51,703 nt of DNA from an uncultured bacterium (GCA_903925685.1 CAIYGI010000096.1:1-51703); one strand, 5' to 3'; shown: positions 18,803 through 27,521, counted from the stretch's first letter. The notes: generated by a model not told the origin, from the letters alone. Made by a program: numbers and translations.

Positions 18803-20338
18803 ATGCTGGCACGGGTGCATTCGGGGGCGGTTCTGGGCGTCGAGGCGTACGCCATCGAGATCGAGGTCAACGCCGGCCACGGCGATCCTCAGACCGTGAT
18901 TGTCGGGCTGCCCGACGCCGCGGTGCGCGAGAGCAAGGATCGCGTCTTCACGGCGATTTTGAATTCCGGTTTCCGTCCGCATGTCGGGCGCACCACGATC
19001 AACCTGGCGCCGGCGGACATCCGCAAGGAGGGGCCGTGCTTCGATCTGCCGATCGCGGCGGGGATTCTGGCCACCCAGGAGGAAATTTCCGGCGAGGCGC
19101 TGGCCGCCTACGCGATGATCGGCGAACTGGCGCTGAGCGGCGAAGTGCGGCGGGTGAAAGGCGTGCTGCCGATCGCCATGCGGGTCAAGGAGGATGGGTT
19201 GCAGGGGTTGCTGGTGCCGGTGGATAATGCCGAGGAGGCGGCGGTGGTGACTGGACTGGATGTGATTCCCGTGCGCACACTGCGCGAGGCAGCCGAATTC
19301 CTGGCGGGGCGTCAGCCGATTCCGCCGCACCGGGTTGACGTCGAGGCGCTTTTCAACTCGCACGAGGAACACGAGGACGATTTCGCCGACGTGAAGGGAC
19401 AGGAGTCGGTCAAACGCGCAATCGAGGTCGCCGTCAGCGGAGGCCACAACATTCTGATGATCGGGCCCCCGGGCGCCGGCAAGACGATGCTGGCGCGGCG
19501 CATTGCCTCCATCCTGCCGCCGCTGACGATGGGCGAAGCGGTGGACGTGACGCGCATTCACAGCATCGCCGGCTCGTTGCCGCCGCATCAGGCGTTGATT
19601 ACGCGCCGCCCCTTCCGGGCGCCGCATCACACGATTTCCGACGCCGGCCTCCTGGGCGGCGGCGCGCATCCCATGCCGGGGGAAGTCAGCCTGGCCCACC
19701 GCGGTGTGCTTTTCCTCGACGAACTGCCCGAGTTCCACCGCAACGTGCTGGAGGTGCTGCGCCAGCCGCTGGAGGACGGCACGGTGACGATTTCGCGGGC
19801 GGCGGCGACGGTGACCTTCCCGTGCCAGTTCATGCTGGTGGCGGCGATGAATCCCTGTCCCTGCGGCCACTACGGCGATCCGCATCGCGAGTGCCGCTGC
19901 TCCGCAACGCAAATCCACAATTACCGCAACCGCATTTCAGGACCACTGCTCGACCGGATCGACATCCACATCGAGGTGCCCGCCGTGCGCTATCAGGATC
20001 TGGCCGGCGCCGCCGTGGGCCTGCCGTCAACCCACTACCGCGAGCGTGTTCTGACGGCGCGCGGCGTGCAGCACGAGCGCTACCGGACGCTGCGACGCGT
20101 GCACAGCAACGCCGGACTGAGGCCGCGCGATCTGGCGCGCTTTTGTCCGATGACCGACGACGCCCAGCAGACGCTGCGCATGGCCATCACCGAGTTGCAG
20201 TTCAGCGCGCGGGCCTATGACCGGATCGTCAAGGTGGCGCGGACAATCGCCGACCTGGAGGGCATGGAGCGCATCGAGGTCATGCACATCCAGGAAGCGA
20301 TCCAGTTCCGTTCCCTCGACCGGCAATTGTGGGTGTGA
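18803..20338 (+). CDS. comM: YifB/ComM family AAA+ Mg-chelatase-like protein
   Basis: ComM is a hexameric helicase that promotes branch migration during natural transformation. The 511-aa protein has the N-terminal S5-like domain (QTVIVGLPDAAVRESKDRV at 30-48), Walker A GPPGAGKT at 221-228, Walker B with GVLFLDELPEF, and the C-terminal Mg-chelatase domain including the Cys-rich NPCPCGHYGD motif. Length and order are standard. The start ATG 18803 begins the conserved MLARVHSGAVLGVEAY. Divergently arranged with dapL. Its presence hints at competence but does not prove it; some family members have other roles. Confidence 0.92.
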   Translation: MLARVHSGAVLGVEAYAIEIEVNAGHGDPQTVIVGLPDAAVRESKDRVFTAILNSGFRPHVGRTTINLAPADIRKEGPCFDLPIAAGILATQEEISGEALAAYAMIGELALSGEVRRVKGVLPIAMRVKEDGLQGLLVPVDNAEEAAVVTGLDVIPVRTLREAAEFLAGRQPIPPHRVDVEALFNSHEEHEDDFADVKGQESVKRAIEVAVSGGHNILMIGPPGAGKTMLARRIASILPPLTMGEAVDVTRIHSIAGSLPPHQALITRRPFRAPHHTISDAGLLGGGAHPMPGEVSLAHRGVLFLDELPEFHRNVLEVLRQPLEDGTVTISRAAATVTFPCQFMLVAAMNPCPCGHYGDPHRECRCSATQIHNYRNRISGPLLDRIDIHIEVPAVRYQDLAGAAVGLPSTHYRERVLTARGVQHERYRTLRRVHSNAGLRPRDLARFCPMTDDAQQTLRMAITELQFSARAYDRIVKVARTIADLEGMERIEVMHIQEAIQFRSLDRQLWV

Positions 20339-20351
20339 GGGGTGAATTCAG

Positions 20352-20383
20352 GTTGTTTGGGCTGAAGACTGAAGGCTGTCAGG
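20352..20383. repeat. Short heptamer array (GCTGAAG family)
   Basis: GCTGAAG, ACTGAAG and GCTGTCA follow one another between the convergent comM and solenoid-protein genes. It is short and imperfect but in the same 7-bp phase and the same kind of location as the longer arrays. Confidence 0.45.
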
Positions 20384-20394
20384 ACGGCGGCGGC

Positions 20395-22764
20395 TCAATT
20401 ATTGGACTGTTTGAGCAGGTTCTGCCTTTTGTCGAGCGGCAGCGACGATTGATTGATCCATCTTTCCGCGCTGGTCCGGTCATTCTGAAGCCAGTTTCGG
20501 GCAATGTTTTCGATGGTACGGATGCGCTGGTTTTGATCGGCAATGGTCTCGGCCCAGACGGCCGCCATGCCGGGGTTTTCATAGGTCGTGCTGCTGATGT
20601 AGGACTGAACAAGGCGGTCGCGGGATTTGTCGGCGGGTAACGATGCCAGCCATTGACTGGCGGCGTTGGGTTCGCTACTGGCCCATTGGGAAATCACTCG
20701 CTGAAGAGCGTTATCGCGAGTCTCGCCCTGGGGAAAACTGTTTGCCCAGGCGGCCGCAGACTGGGGATCGCTGGAGGCCCACTGGGATATGACCGCCTGG
20801 GCGGCGCGATTTTGCGACGGGCCTTCGGCCTGGGCGGCTACAAAAGCGGCCGCTTCTTCCGGCGCATTTCGCGCCATGCCGGAGGCAAGCCCTTCGATGA
20901 AGGCGCTGCGCGCTTCACCTTCCGGCAGCTGGCTTGCATATGCCGCGGCAGTCTTGGGATCTGCGGCGCCCATGGTGGCGGCAATGTTGTTCAGCATGGC
21001 GGTTTGCGCTTTTCCGGCAGGCATGTTTTGCACAAAAGCCATGGCTCCTTTGGCGTCATATTGCGCCCATTGCGGCACAATGCGCCCGAACGCTTCCTGA
21101 GCTGATTTTTCATCGGGCAGTTGCTGCACCCACTCGATTGCGCCCGCGATGTCCGAACTCGCCCAGGCGTTGGCCAGGTTGCCGATGAAGTCCGAACGCG
21201 CGCGGTCCGGGGGAAGCGTGTCAGCCAATTTGGCTACGGCTTTCGGATCGGTCTGTCCAAGCGACCAGCTCAGATTCTGCAGGGCGTTGCGTTTGGCCGA
21301 ACCATCGGGCAGCGAGGCGTACAGCTCCAGCGCCGCGGCGGGATCGCTGTGGGCAAGGCTGCCAAGCACCTGCGCGTTGGCCTGCATCTGCAGCTGTCCT
21401 GGCGGTAGCGCGGCGGCGAAGGACATGGCTGTTTTGGGGTCCTGCCATGCTAGTTGCTGGACGACGGCCTGGATCATATGGTTGCGCTCGCTTCCCGCGG
21501 GAACCGTTTGCAGGAAACCTAATGCGGCTTGCGAATCGTTGCGCGCCCATTGACCCAGAACCATTCCCAGCATCTCGGTTTTCTTTCCGCCTGCGTTGAG
21601 ACTTTGCGCGTAGTCCAGGGCGGCCTTGGGATCCGTTTGCGCCCACTGATTGCAGAGCTGGCCCATCGCGCTTGCCTTCGCGGGGCCATCAGGCAATTCG
21701 CGGCTCCAAGCCAGGGCGGCGTTCAGATCGCTATTGCCCCAGCTCGACGCAATGAATCTGATGGCGTTGTTGCGCGCTTCGCCGACAGGCAGACTGTTGG
21801 CGTACAAGGCGGCTTGTTGCGGATCGCTGTCGGCCCATTGCGAAAGAATGGACGAGATGAAACCATTCTTCTGCTGGCTCATCGGCAGCGTCTGGACCCA
21901 GACGATCGCGTTCTTGGGATCCTTGGCGCCCCATGCGGATGCAATGGACTGCAAGGCCTGATTGCGCAGTTGTCCGGTTAATTCGCCGGCTTTCAAGACG
22001 GCCGCCGCAGGGTCAAGCCGGGCCCAACTGTCGAAGATCTGGGACAAAATGCCCGTTTGCCGCTGGGATTTGGCACCGCTCTTATAAAGGTCGTATGCCG
22101 CCGCGGGGTCTTTATCGGCCAGTCCCCGGACGACGGCATCCATGGCCTGATCCCGAATCTGTCCCGCCGGCAAGGTGCGGACCCAAGCCTCCGCGGCGGC
22201 GGGATCATTCATGCTCCAGGTGCCGGCAATCGTTTGAATCGCGCGATCGTGCGCGTTTTTCCCCTTGATGTTGGAGGCATAGGCGATCGCCGCATTGGGG
22301 TCGCTTTCGGCCCAGCGGGCGAATAATTGGTTGCTGGCGAAATCGCGCAAAGACCGTTGGGGTTCCTTTTCAATCAACGCCATGACGCGCGGAATGTCTT
22401 CCGCACGGACATCCGCGATGATTTTTTGCAGCTCCTGGTAACGCCGGGACATACTTCCCCCGGAAAGAGCCTGAATTCGTTCGGTAATCTCGGCAAAAGA
22501 GGCGCCTTTTTCGGCGACGCCGACCGGAGCGCGCGAGTTCTTCCACGAGGCCGGTTTTGATTGGGCCGGGAAAATCGATCGTTTCTCTGGTGGGGCCGAT
22601 CTTTGGTCATTGGTTTGTTGAGACGTCGGCTTGGCCAATCCTGTCTGTTGAAACTCCGCAAGCTGCGCACGCAAGCGGGCATTTTCCAGATATTGCAGCA
22701 GCGTGGTTGTCGCAAACACCGCCACACCTGCCAGAGCCGCCAAACCAACCAGTGATTTTGCCAT
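20395..22764 (-). CDS. Membrane-anchored solenoid of about 20 WASSDP-type helical repeats
   Basis: The 789-aa protein starts with a transmembrane segment (about 4-22), then a coiled or linker region, then about 20 units of 31-34 residues. The consensus is roughly WAxxDPxAAxxWxxxLPxGxxRxxA, best seen in ISQWASSDPQSAAAWANSFP. The repeats should stack as two-helix units into a superhelix, similar in logic to TPR or HEAT proteins. Long proteins of this type recur in Verrucomicrobiota and relatives; their function is unknown and a scaffold on the periplasmic face is likely. The start MAKSLVGLAAL (22764) begins the anchor; an upstream start would translate heptamer-repeat DNA. Confidence 0.75.
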   Translation of the reverse strand: MAKSLVGLAALAGVAVFATTTLLQYLENARLRAQLAEFQQTGLAKPTSQQTNDQRSAPPEKRSIFPAQSKPASWKNSRAPVGVAEKGASFAEITERIQALSGGSMSRRYQELQKIIADVRAEDIPRVMALIEKEPQRSLRDFASNQLFARWAESDPNAAIAYASNIKGKNAHDRAIQTIAGTWSMNDPAAAEAWVRTLPAGQIRDQAMDAVVRGLADKDPAAAYDLYKSGAKSQRQTGILSQIFDSWARLDPAAAVLKAGELTGQLRNQALQSIASAWGAKDPKNAIVWVQTLPMSQQKNGFISSILSQWADSDPQQAALYANSLPVGEARNNAIRFIASSWGNSDLNAALAWSRELPDGPAKASAMGQLCNQWAQTDPKAALDYAQSLNAGGKKTEMLGMVLGQWARNDSQAALGFLQTVPAGSERNHMIQAVVQQLAWQDPKTAMSFAAALPPGQLQMQANAQVLGSLAHSDPAAALELYASLPDGSAKRNALQNLSWSLGQTDPKAVAKLADTLPPDRARSDFIGNLANAWASSDIAGAIEWVQQLPDEKSAQEAFGRIVPQWAQYDAKGAMAFVQNMPAGKAQTAMLNNIAATMGAADPKTAAAYASQLPEGEARSAFIEGLASGMARNAPEEAAAFVAAQAEGPSQNRAAQAVISQWASSDPQSAAAWANSFPQGETRDNALQRVISQWASSEPNAASQWLASLPADKSRDRLVQSYISSTTYENPGMAAVWAETIADQNQRIRTIENIARNWLQNDRTSAERWINQSSLPLDKRQNLLKQSNN

Positions 22765-22788
22765 ACGATCCGATCTCCATGTGTTGAA

Positions 22789-22868
22789 TATCCAACATCC
22801 AACACCCAATGTCCAATGGAATCGGTATTCACTTGGATATTGGTCATCCCTTGTTGGATATTGGTCAT
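22789..22868. repeat. Heptamer arrays in inverted orientation (TATCCAA / TTGGATA family)
   Basis: Units TATCCAA, CATCCAA, CACCCAA, TGTCCAA (22789-22818) are followed after about 13 nt by the complementary family TTGGATA, TTGGTCA, TCCCTTG, TTGGATA, TTGGTCA (to 22868). The arms could form a hairpin between two divergently transcribed genes. The same family reappears at 32290-32392. Confidence 0.85.
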
Positions 22869-22947
22869 TCGGTTCTTCCCCCGATTCCCTTCAGTCCAAA
22901 AGGCTTCAGTCTATCCACCTGCGCAAATACCCGCTAGGATACCATCC

Positions 22948-24285
22948 ATGCGCCTGCGTTTCTGGACAGCCTTGTTTTTCGTGGCGATCGCGGCCCTGCC
23001 CTATTTGCTGCTTGTCGCCACGCGGGCGCCGCGCGAGACGCCAGCCCCGGCGCAGGCCGAGGTGTTGACGATTCTTTCGCCGCACCGGCGCGAGGTGCGG
23101 GGCGAGTACCGCCGCGCCTTCCGCGACTGGATGCGCCGCACACAGGGCCGCGAGGTGGATATCCGCTGGCTCGACGTCGGCGGCGCTTCCAAGACGCTCA
23201 AGGAGCTGGAATCGCGCTACGCCGCCGCGCCCGACAATCCCGGCGCCGACCTGCTTTTTGGCGGCGGCATCGCGCCGTACGTGACGGCCGGCCGGCAGGG
23301 CTGGCTGCAAACACTCACGCTTACGCCCGACGCCCGCGCGGCCATTCCCCCCACTTGCACCGGCGCGCCGGTCTATGATCTGACCAACGGCTGGGCCGGG
23401 GTGGCGCTGAGCGGTTTCGGCATTCTGTATAACCGGCCCGTGCTGGAACGTCTGGGCTTGCCCGTGCCGCGCGATTGGGACGACCTCGGCCGTCCGGAGT
23501 ATTTTTCCTGGGTGGGCTCGGGCGACCCGCGCTCCAGCGGCTCGGTGCATATGTGCTACGAGATCATTTTGCAGGCGGGCGGTTTCGATGCCGGCTGGAA
23601 CCTGATCGTGCGGATTTGCGCCAATGTGCGCGCCTTCGGCGAGAGCGGCGGCGTCGTGCCGCGCGAAGTGGCGGCGGGCGACATCGCGGCCGGCATGGCG
23701 ATCGACCAGTACGCCATGACGGTGACGAAAGCCGTGGGTGGCGACCGGCTGGTCTTCGTACTGCCCGCGCGGCGCACGGTGATCAATGCCGACCCGATCG
23801 GCCTCCTGCGCGGCGCGCCGCATGCGGCGCTGGCGCGCGAATTTATCGCCTTCACCCTTTCCGAGGCAGGCCAGCGGCTGCTGTACCAGCCCGCCGGCGT
23901 CAACGGGCAACAAGCGGCGCTCTACCGCATGCCCGTGCGCGCCGACCTTTACCGCGATCCACTTGCACCGCGGCCCAATCCCTACACGCTGCCCGAAGGC
24001 ATGACCTACGACACGGAGAAATCGTCGCGCCGCTGGGACACGCTGAACGACCTCTGCGGCGTGTGGCTGCTCGACGCCCACGCCGGACTGCGCCAGGCCT
24101 GGCAGGCCGTGATCCGGCGCGGCTGCCGCCCGGAAGAGGTCGCGCGCCTCACCGCCCCGCCCATCAGCGAGGCCGGGTTGGATGCGCTGCGTAAAATCTG
24201 GAGCGACCCACGCCAGCGCGAAGCCGTCATGCGCCACTGGGCCGAAGAAGCCCGCACCCGCTACCGCGCCCTGGCCGATAGGTAA
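22948..24285 (+). CDS. Extracellular solute-binding protein (family 1 type)
   Basis: An N-terminal signal or anchor (residues 4-25) is followed by a periplasmic-binding-protein fold of the iron/spermidine/sugar-binding kind: DLLFGGG at about 108-114, FGILYNRPVLERLGLPVPRDWDDL at about 155-178, then AAGMAIDQYAMTV and AREFIAFTLSEAGQRLL. Such proteins deliver a small solute to an ABC importer, but no permease or ATPase of an importer lies nearby, so it may serve a distant system or act as a sensor. ATG 22948 starts the signal peptide. A GCTAGGAT element ends 7 nt before the ATG and an identical 10-mer (GCTAGGATAC) occurs upstream of comM at 18741-18750. Confidence 0.75.
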   Translation: MRLRFWTALFFVAIAALPYLLLVATRAPRETPAPAQAEVLTILSPHRREVRGEYRRAFRDWMRRTQGREVDIRWLDVGGASKTLKELESRYAAAPDNPGADLLFGGGIAPYVTAGRQGWLQTLTLTPDARAAIPPTCTGAPVYDLTNGWAGVALSGFGILYNRPVLERLGLPVPRDWDDLGRPEYFSWVGSGDPRSSGSVHMCYEIILQAGGFDAGWNLIVRICANVRAFGESGGVVPREVAAGDIAAGMAIDQYAMTVTKAVGGDRLVFVLPARRTVINADPIGLLRGAPHAALAREFIAFTLSEAGQRLLYQPAGVNGQQAALYRMPVRADLYRDPLAPRPNPYTLPEGMTYDTEKSSRRWDTLNDLCGVWLLDAHAGLRQAWQAVIRRGCRPEEVARLTAPPISEAGLDALRKIWSDPRQREAVMRHWAEEARTRYRALADR

Positions 24286-24289
24286 CCAT

Positions 24290-24434
24290 GGTGGAGGGTT
24301 GAAGGTAGAGGGTGGATGGTGGAGGGTGGAGGGTGGAGGGAAAACGGCCGCTTTCTCACTGAGCGGGCCATCCTTGGGCCTGCCACCGCACACATCAGCC
24401 TTCCCTCCACCCTCCACCTTCCACCCTCCACCCT
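24290..24434. repeat. Heptamer arrays forming a large hairpin (GGTGGAG / CCACCCT family)
   Basis: Seven 7-bp units (GGTGGAG, GGTTGAA, GGTAGAG, GGTGGAT, then three GGTGGAG) fill 24290-24340. After about 58 nt, CCACCCT/CCACCTT units run from 24399 to 24434 as the reverse complement. It occupies the gap between the convergent solute-binding and MacB-like genes, where it could act as a bidirectional structural terminator. Confidence 0.88.
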
Positions 24435-24442
24435 ATTTCAGC

Positions 24443-26458
24443 TCAGCCGTCGCGCAACGTTTCGGCGGGCGGCAGGCGGGCGGCGACGCTGGCTGGCGAC
24501 CATGCTGCTAGCGCCCCGAGCACGAGACCGGCGAGGAGAGGCAATAGCCAGACCGCCGTCGTGATGACAAAGGGCACCGGACCGAGTTGCGAAAGCAAAC
24601 GCGCGGCGGGCAACGCCAGGAGCAGTCCAAAGCCGGCCGCGGCGGCGGTCAGCAGGCAGGCCTCTGTCACAAAAAGCGCGGCAATCGCGCCGCGCCCGGC
24701 GCCGAGCGCGCGGCGCAAACCAATCTCCAGCGTGCGGTCGCGCACACTGGCGCCGAGCAGTGTCGCCAGCAATGCCGCGCCAAGAAACAAACCGAACCCC
24801 GCCGCGCCGCCGGCCAGCAGGCCGACGTTGCGTTGCAGCCGGCGCAGGCCGGCAAGCAGCATCTCGGGCGTCGTGGCCGCAAGCGCGCCAGCGCGCAGAT
24901 CGGGCTGACGCAGCAGCGCCAGCGCGGCGGCGGCCGTATGCGCCGGCCCGCGCGGTCCGCGCACCAGCAGCATGTCGAGCCGCGCATCGGCCACCGGCCA
25001 GGCGGCCAGCGGCACAACCAACAGCCCTTCGGCGCCTCCGTCCGCGGCGGCGCCATCGTCGGGCAAGCTCCCGACCAGCGTAAAAACCTGGCCGCCGATG
25101 GAAATCGCCGCGCCCGGCCGCCAGCCATTGCGGGCGCAGGCGGCGGCGCTGACGACGGCGCAGCGGGCGCCATCAAGTTCGTCCGCGCCGTCAAGCAGAC
25201 GTCCGGCGACGGGCCGCCAGCCGCGTATTTCGGCGAGCGCGGGCGATGCGGCAAGCGCGGTGAGTTTCGTTCCGTCGCCGCCCGGGGTCGGAGTGAAGCG
25301 GCGCACGCCGGCCATACACCATGCGGGAAAATTCCGGCTCAGACAGCGCAGATGCGCCTCGGTCAACAGCCCGCCGCCGCTTGCCCGCTCCCCGGCCGGC
25401 ACGATGGCGACCACCTCCGCGCCCAGTTCGGTCTGTAGCGTGCGCGCCGCGGCGCGCAGTCCGGACAAGGCGGCCAGCAGCAGCGTCAGCACCGCGAATC
25501 CGGCCGCCAGCGCGCCCAGCACCAACAGCATGCGGCCGGGACGCAGCGTGAGCCCTTCGGCCAGGTCGCGCAGGGCGGGGCGGACGGTTACCAGTGGGTG
25601 AATTTCGAGGTTTTCGCAAACATACGGCGGACGACACGGAGGTCGTCCCTCCATTGTCGAAAACAAATCGTTTTCTCCGTCTTCTGGAGGGCCGGGCTCC
25701 GTCCCGGCCGTTCTTGCTTTGGAAACCGGGATGGCGTCTTGCTCGACGCAACCGTCGCGGCAGCGCAGGTGGCGGGTGGCGATCTTGAGCAGGGCTTCGT
25801 TATGCGTCACCATTACGATGGTCAGGCCGTCGGCGTGCAGCCGCCGGAAAATATCCAATACTTGTTCCGCGGCGGCATGGTCGAGATTGCCGGTGGGTTC
25901 ATCGGCCAGCAGCAGTCGCGGCGGATGGGCGATGGCGCGGGCGATCGCCACGCGCTGCATTTCGCCGGCCGAGAGCAGACGCGCGCGGCGGTTGGCCTGT
26001 TCCGCGAGACCGACCGATTCCAGCGCGGCCAGCGCGCGCGCGCGCGCCGCATGGCGCGGGACAGGCAGATAGCGGAAGCGGAACAGCACATTCTCCAGCG
26101 CCGTGCGATGCGGCAGCAGACAGAAGCGCTGGAAGACCATGCCCAGCCGCGCCGCGCGCCAGGCGTTGCGCTGAGCTTCGGTCAGGGCATCGGTGGCCTG
26201 GCCGTCGAACCACAGACGGCCCGCGGTCGGCGTATCGAGCAGCGCCAGCAGGTTTAGCAGCGTCGTCTTGCCCGCGCCGGAGGGACCGGTGAGCAGCACG
26301 AATTCGCCGGGCATCACGTCAAAAGAAGCCTCGCGCAGGGCCGCCACCGGTCCGCCAAGCGCCGGAAATGCGCGGGCGACGTGGGTCAGACGAAGAATGG
26401 GAAGACGGAGGTCGGAGGTCGGAAGTCCGAGATCGGAGGTCGAAGGGAGTGCGGTCAT
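24443..26458 (-). CDS. MacB-like ABC transporter: ATPase fused to FtsX-type permease
   Basis: Residues about 20-240 form an ABC ATPase of the MacB/LolD group: Walker A GPSGAGKT at 58-65, signature LSAGE (usually LSGGE) at 162-166, Walker B LLLADEPTGNLD at 182-193 and the switch His at about 219. The rest is a permease with one transmembrane helix (about 305-330), a periplasmic domain and three C-terminal helices, like MacB. MacB works with a MacA adaptor and TolC to export peptides, lipids or antibiotics; matching adaptor and TolC-like genes lie at 31051-33839, beyond an accessory island. The first 20 residues are encoded by a heptamer array and the linker at about 247-277 by a BIME-like repeat, so the true start is uncertain. 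Confidence 0.8.
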   Translation of the reverse strand: MTALPSTSDLGLPTSDLRLPILRLTHVARAFPALGGPVAALREASFDVMPGEFVLLTGPSGAGKTTLLNLLALLDTPTAGRLWFDGQATDALTEAQRNAWRAARLGMVFQRFCLLPHRTALENVLFRFRYLPVPRHAARARALAALESVGLAEQANRRARLLSAGEMQRVAIARAIAHPPRLLLADEPTGNLDHAAAEQVLDIFRRLHADGLTIVMVTHNEALLKIATRHLRCRDGCVEQDAIPVSKARTAGTEPGPPEDGENDLFSTMEGRPPCRPPYVCENLEIHPLVTVRPALRDLAEGLTLRPGRMLLVLGALAAGFAVLTLLLAALSGLRAAARTLQTELGAEVVAIVPAGERASGGGLLTEAHLRCLSRNFPAWCMAGVRRFTPTPGGDGTKLTALAASPALAEIRGWRPVAGRLLDGADELDGARCAVVSAAACARNGWRPGAAISIGGQVFTLVGSLPDDGAAADGGAEGLLVVPLAAWPVADARLDMLLVRGPRGPAHTAAAALALLRQPDLRAGALAATTPEMLLAGLRRLQRNVGLLAGGAAGFGLFLGAALLATLLGASVRDRTLEIGLRRALGAGRGAIAALFVTEACLLTAAAAGFGLLLALPAARLLSQLGPVPFVITTAVWLLPLLAGLVLGALAAWSPASVAARLPPAETLRDG
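25626..25713. repeat. BIME-like double-hairpin element (copy B) within the macB-like gene
   Basis: This is the homologue of the 88-bp segment at 5600-5687 (76 of 88 identical). The left REP is a perfect 7-bp stem (GGACGAC/GTCGTCC) with loop ACGGAG. The right REP is GGAG, stem GGCCGGG, loop CTCCGT, stem CCCGGCC. The two loops are exact complements, so loop-loop pairing is possible. It encodes a linker between the ATPase and permease and lies in the opposite orientation to its gene compared with copy A. Confidence 0.8.
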
Positions 26459-26633
26459 CTCAGGTGGAAGGTGGAGGGTGGAAGTCAGAGATGCGAGGTC
26501 AGAAGGCTATGGCGCATACGGGCCTGTCTGCGTGCGCACACGCACAGGCAGGCATGAAGGTGAGAGGCAGTACTCGCAGAACTCATTGCGTACTTGATGG
26601 ACAAATTCACCCTCCACCTTCCACCTGAACCTC
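26400..26633. repeat. Mixed heptamer arrays upstream of the macB-like gene
   Basis: Units of the GGAGGTC kind run from 26400 to 26446. A second block (26462-26507) starts as AGGTGGA/GGGTGGA and passes into AGTCAGA, GATGCGA and GGTCAGA, so two families share one 7-bp phase. Reverse-complement CCACCTT-type units follow at 26607-26633. An imperfect hairpin rich in TGCGTG/CACGCA lies between them at about 26523-26552. The first block supplies the N-terminal codons of the macB-like gene. No gene is seen in 26459-26675. Confidence 0.8.
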
Positions 26634-26675
26634 TAACGCAGCGCCAGTCGTATCCGGTTAGGTGAATCGGTTTTG

Positions 26676-27188
26676 TTAGGTCGTACCTTGTGACGCATAG
26701 GACTCGGCCGCTATATGGATCAGTCGAATCAACCGATTTATCGTCCTGCTGCCATCGTCGATGTTCGGAAAACTGTACTCACAGGGAACACGCACGCGTC
26801 CGCTTCCGTCGAGCCATGGGTACTCACTGTTGTCTTTGCGAGTACCCTCATCGTCGCAGGCAGGCGCGAGCACCTCTATCTCGTGAGCCAGGCGTTTGAT
26901 CTCTGAAATCTCCCGACGGGATTTCTCGGTATTGTCGTTGATAACTGTGTAGAAATGACGTGCGATGATCGGGAGATTCTTGGCAACATAGGCATGGGTT
27001 CGCCGGACGTGCTCATGTCCATTCACAATTGTCAGGTGGGCTTTGCACGCCTTCTCAACAGCCATTTGCAGGAAGTGGAGACGGTGACATTTGTGCGCAT
27101 CCGTACCAACCAATTTTTCTCGCACCGCTAAATCCGACAAGGCCTGGATAGCGTAGCCTCTCGCCCAGTCTTGGTCAGTCGCCGGCAT
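26676..27188 (-). CDS. HEPN-like protein, possible RNase toxin or effector
   Basis: This 170-aa all-helical protein resembles HEPN domains: an N-terminal helix containing DWARGYAIQALSDLAV, a core helix LHFLQMAVEKACKAHL, and a C-terminal helix NRLIRLIHIAAESYA. That last helix holds an R-x5-H arrangement compatible with the Rx4-6H motif of HEPN ribonucleases, but the match is by eye. ATG 27188 has a TGAGGA ribosome site; a GTG at 27200 is the alternative. It lies 12 nt downstream of a small gene on the same strand, giving a two-gene layout like toxin-antitoxin or defence modules. Identification is tentative. Confidence 0.5.
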   Translation of the reverse strand: MPATDQDWARGYAIQALSDLAVREKLVGTDAHKCHRLHFLQMAVEKACKAHLTIVNGHEHVRRTHAYVAKNLPIIARHFYTVINDNTEKSRREISEIKRLAHEIEVLAPACDDEGTRKDNSEYPWLDGSGRVRVPCEYSFPNIDDGSRTINRLIRLIHIAAESYASQGTT

Positions 27189-27200
27189 GGGAATCCTCAC

Positions 27201-27521
27201 TCAATCTGCCTTGAGTTCTTTGCCCATAGCCCATCCACGGCAACGGATGTCAAGCCCATCACTCTGAATCTTCTGGTACTCCCTGGGCGACACCTCGACA
27301 ATCACCGATGGGTAATCGATCCCGTGGGTTGGGTCAGCAGTGAAAGCGATCGGTTCTATACCTCGCTCAAGCGTGCCTTCCACCACTTCGAGAAGTACGA
27401 TCGATCCAGTGGCAGCGCCATCGTTTATCGGTTCAAGGACGAATACATGCTTGAGATTGGGTTCCACCTGAAAATGCGCCTTGGCCAGAATTTCGGCGGT
27501 TTCGATTTTTGTCTTTTTCAT
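27201..27521 (-). CDS. Small protein of unknown function paired with the HEPN-like gene
   Basis: A 106-aa soluble, acidic-to-neutral protein with no signal peptide. Recognisable segments include HVFVLEP, IVLLEVVEG, EPIAFTADP and YPSVIVEVSPREYQKI, suggesting a compact beta-rich fold. I do not recognise the family. ATG 27521 has GGGAG about 7 nt upstream. Its stop is 12 nt before the HEPN-like start and probably within one transcript, so it is the candidate antidote or partner. An antisense reading frame covers most of it but has no ribosome site or recognisable domain. Confidence 0.55.
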   Translation of the reverse strand: MKKTKIETAEILAKAHFQVEPNLKHVFVLEPINDGAATGSIVLLEVVEGTLERGIEPIAFTADPTHGIDYPSVIVEVSPREYQKIQSDGLDIRCRGWAMGKELKAD

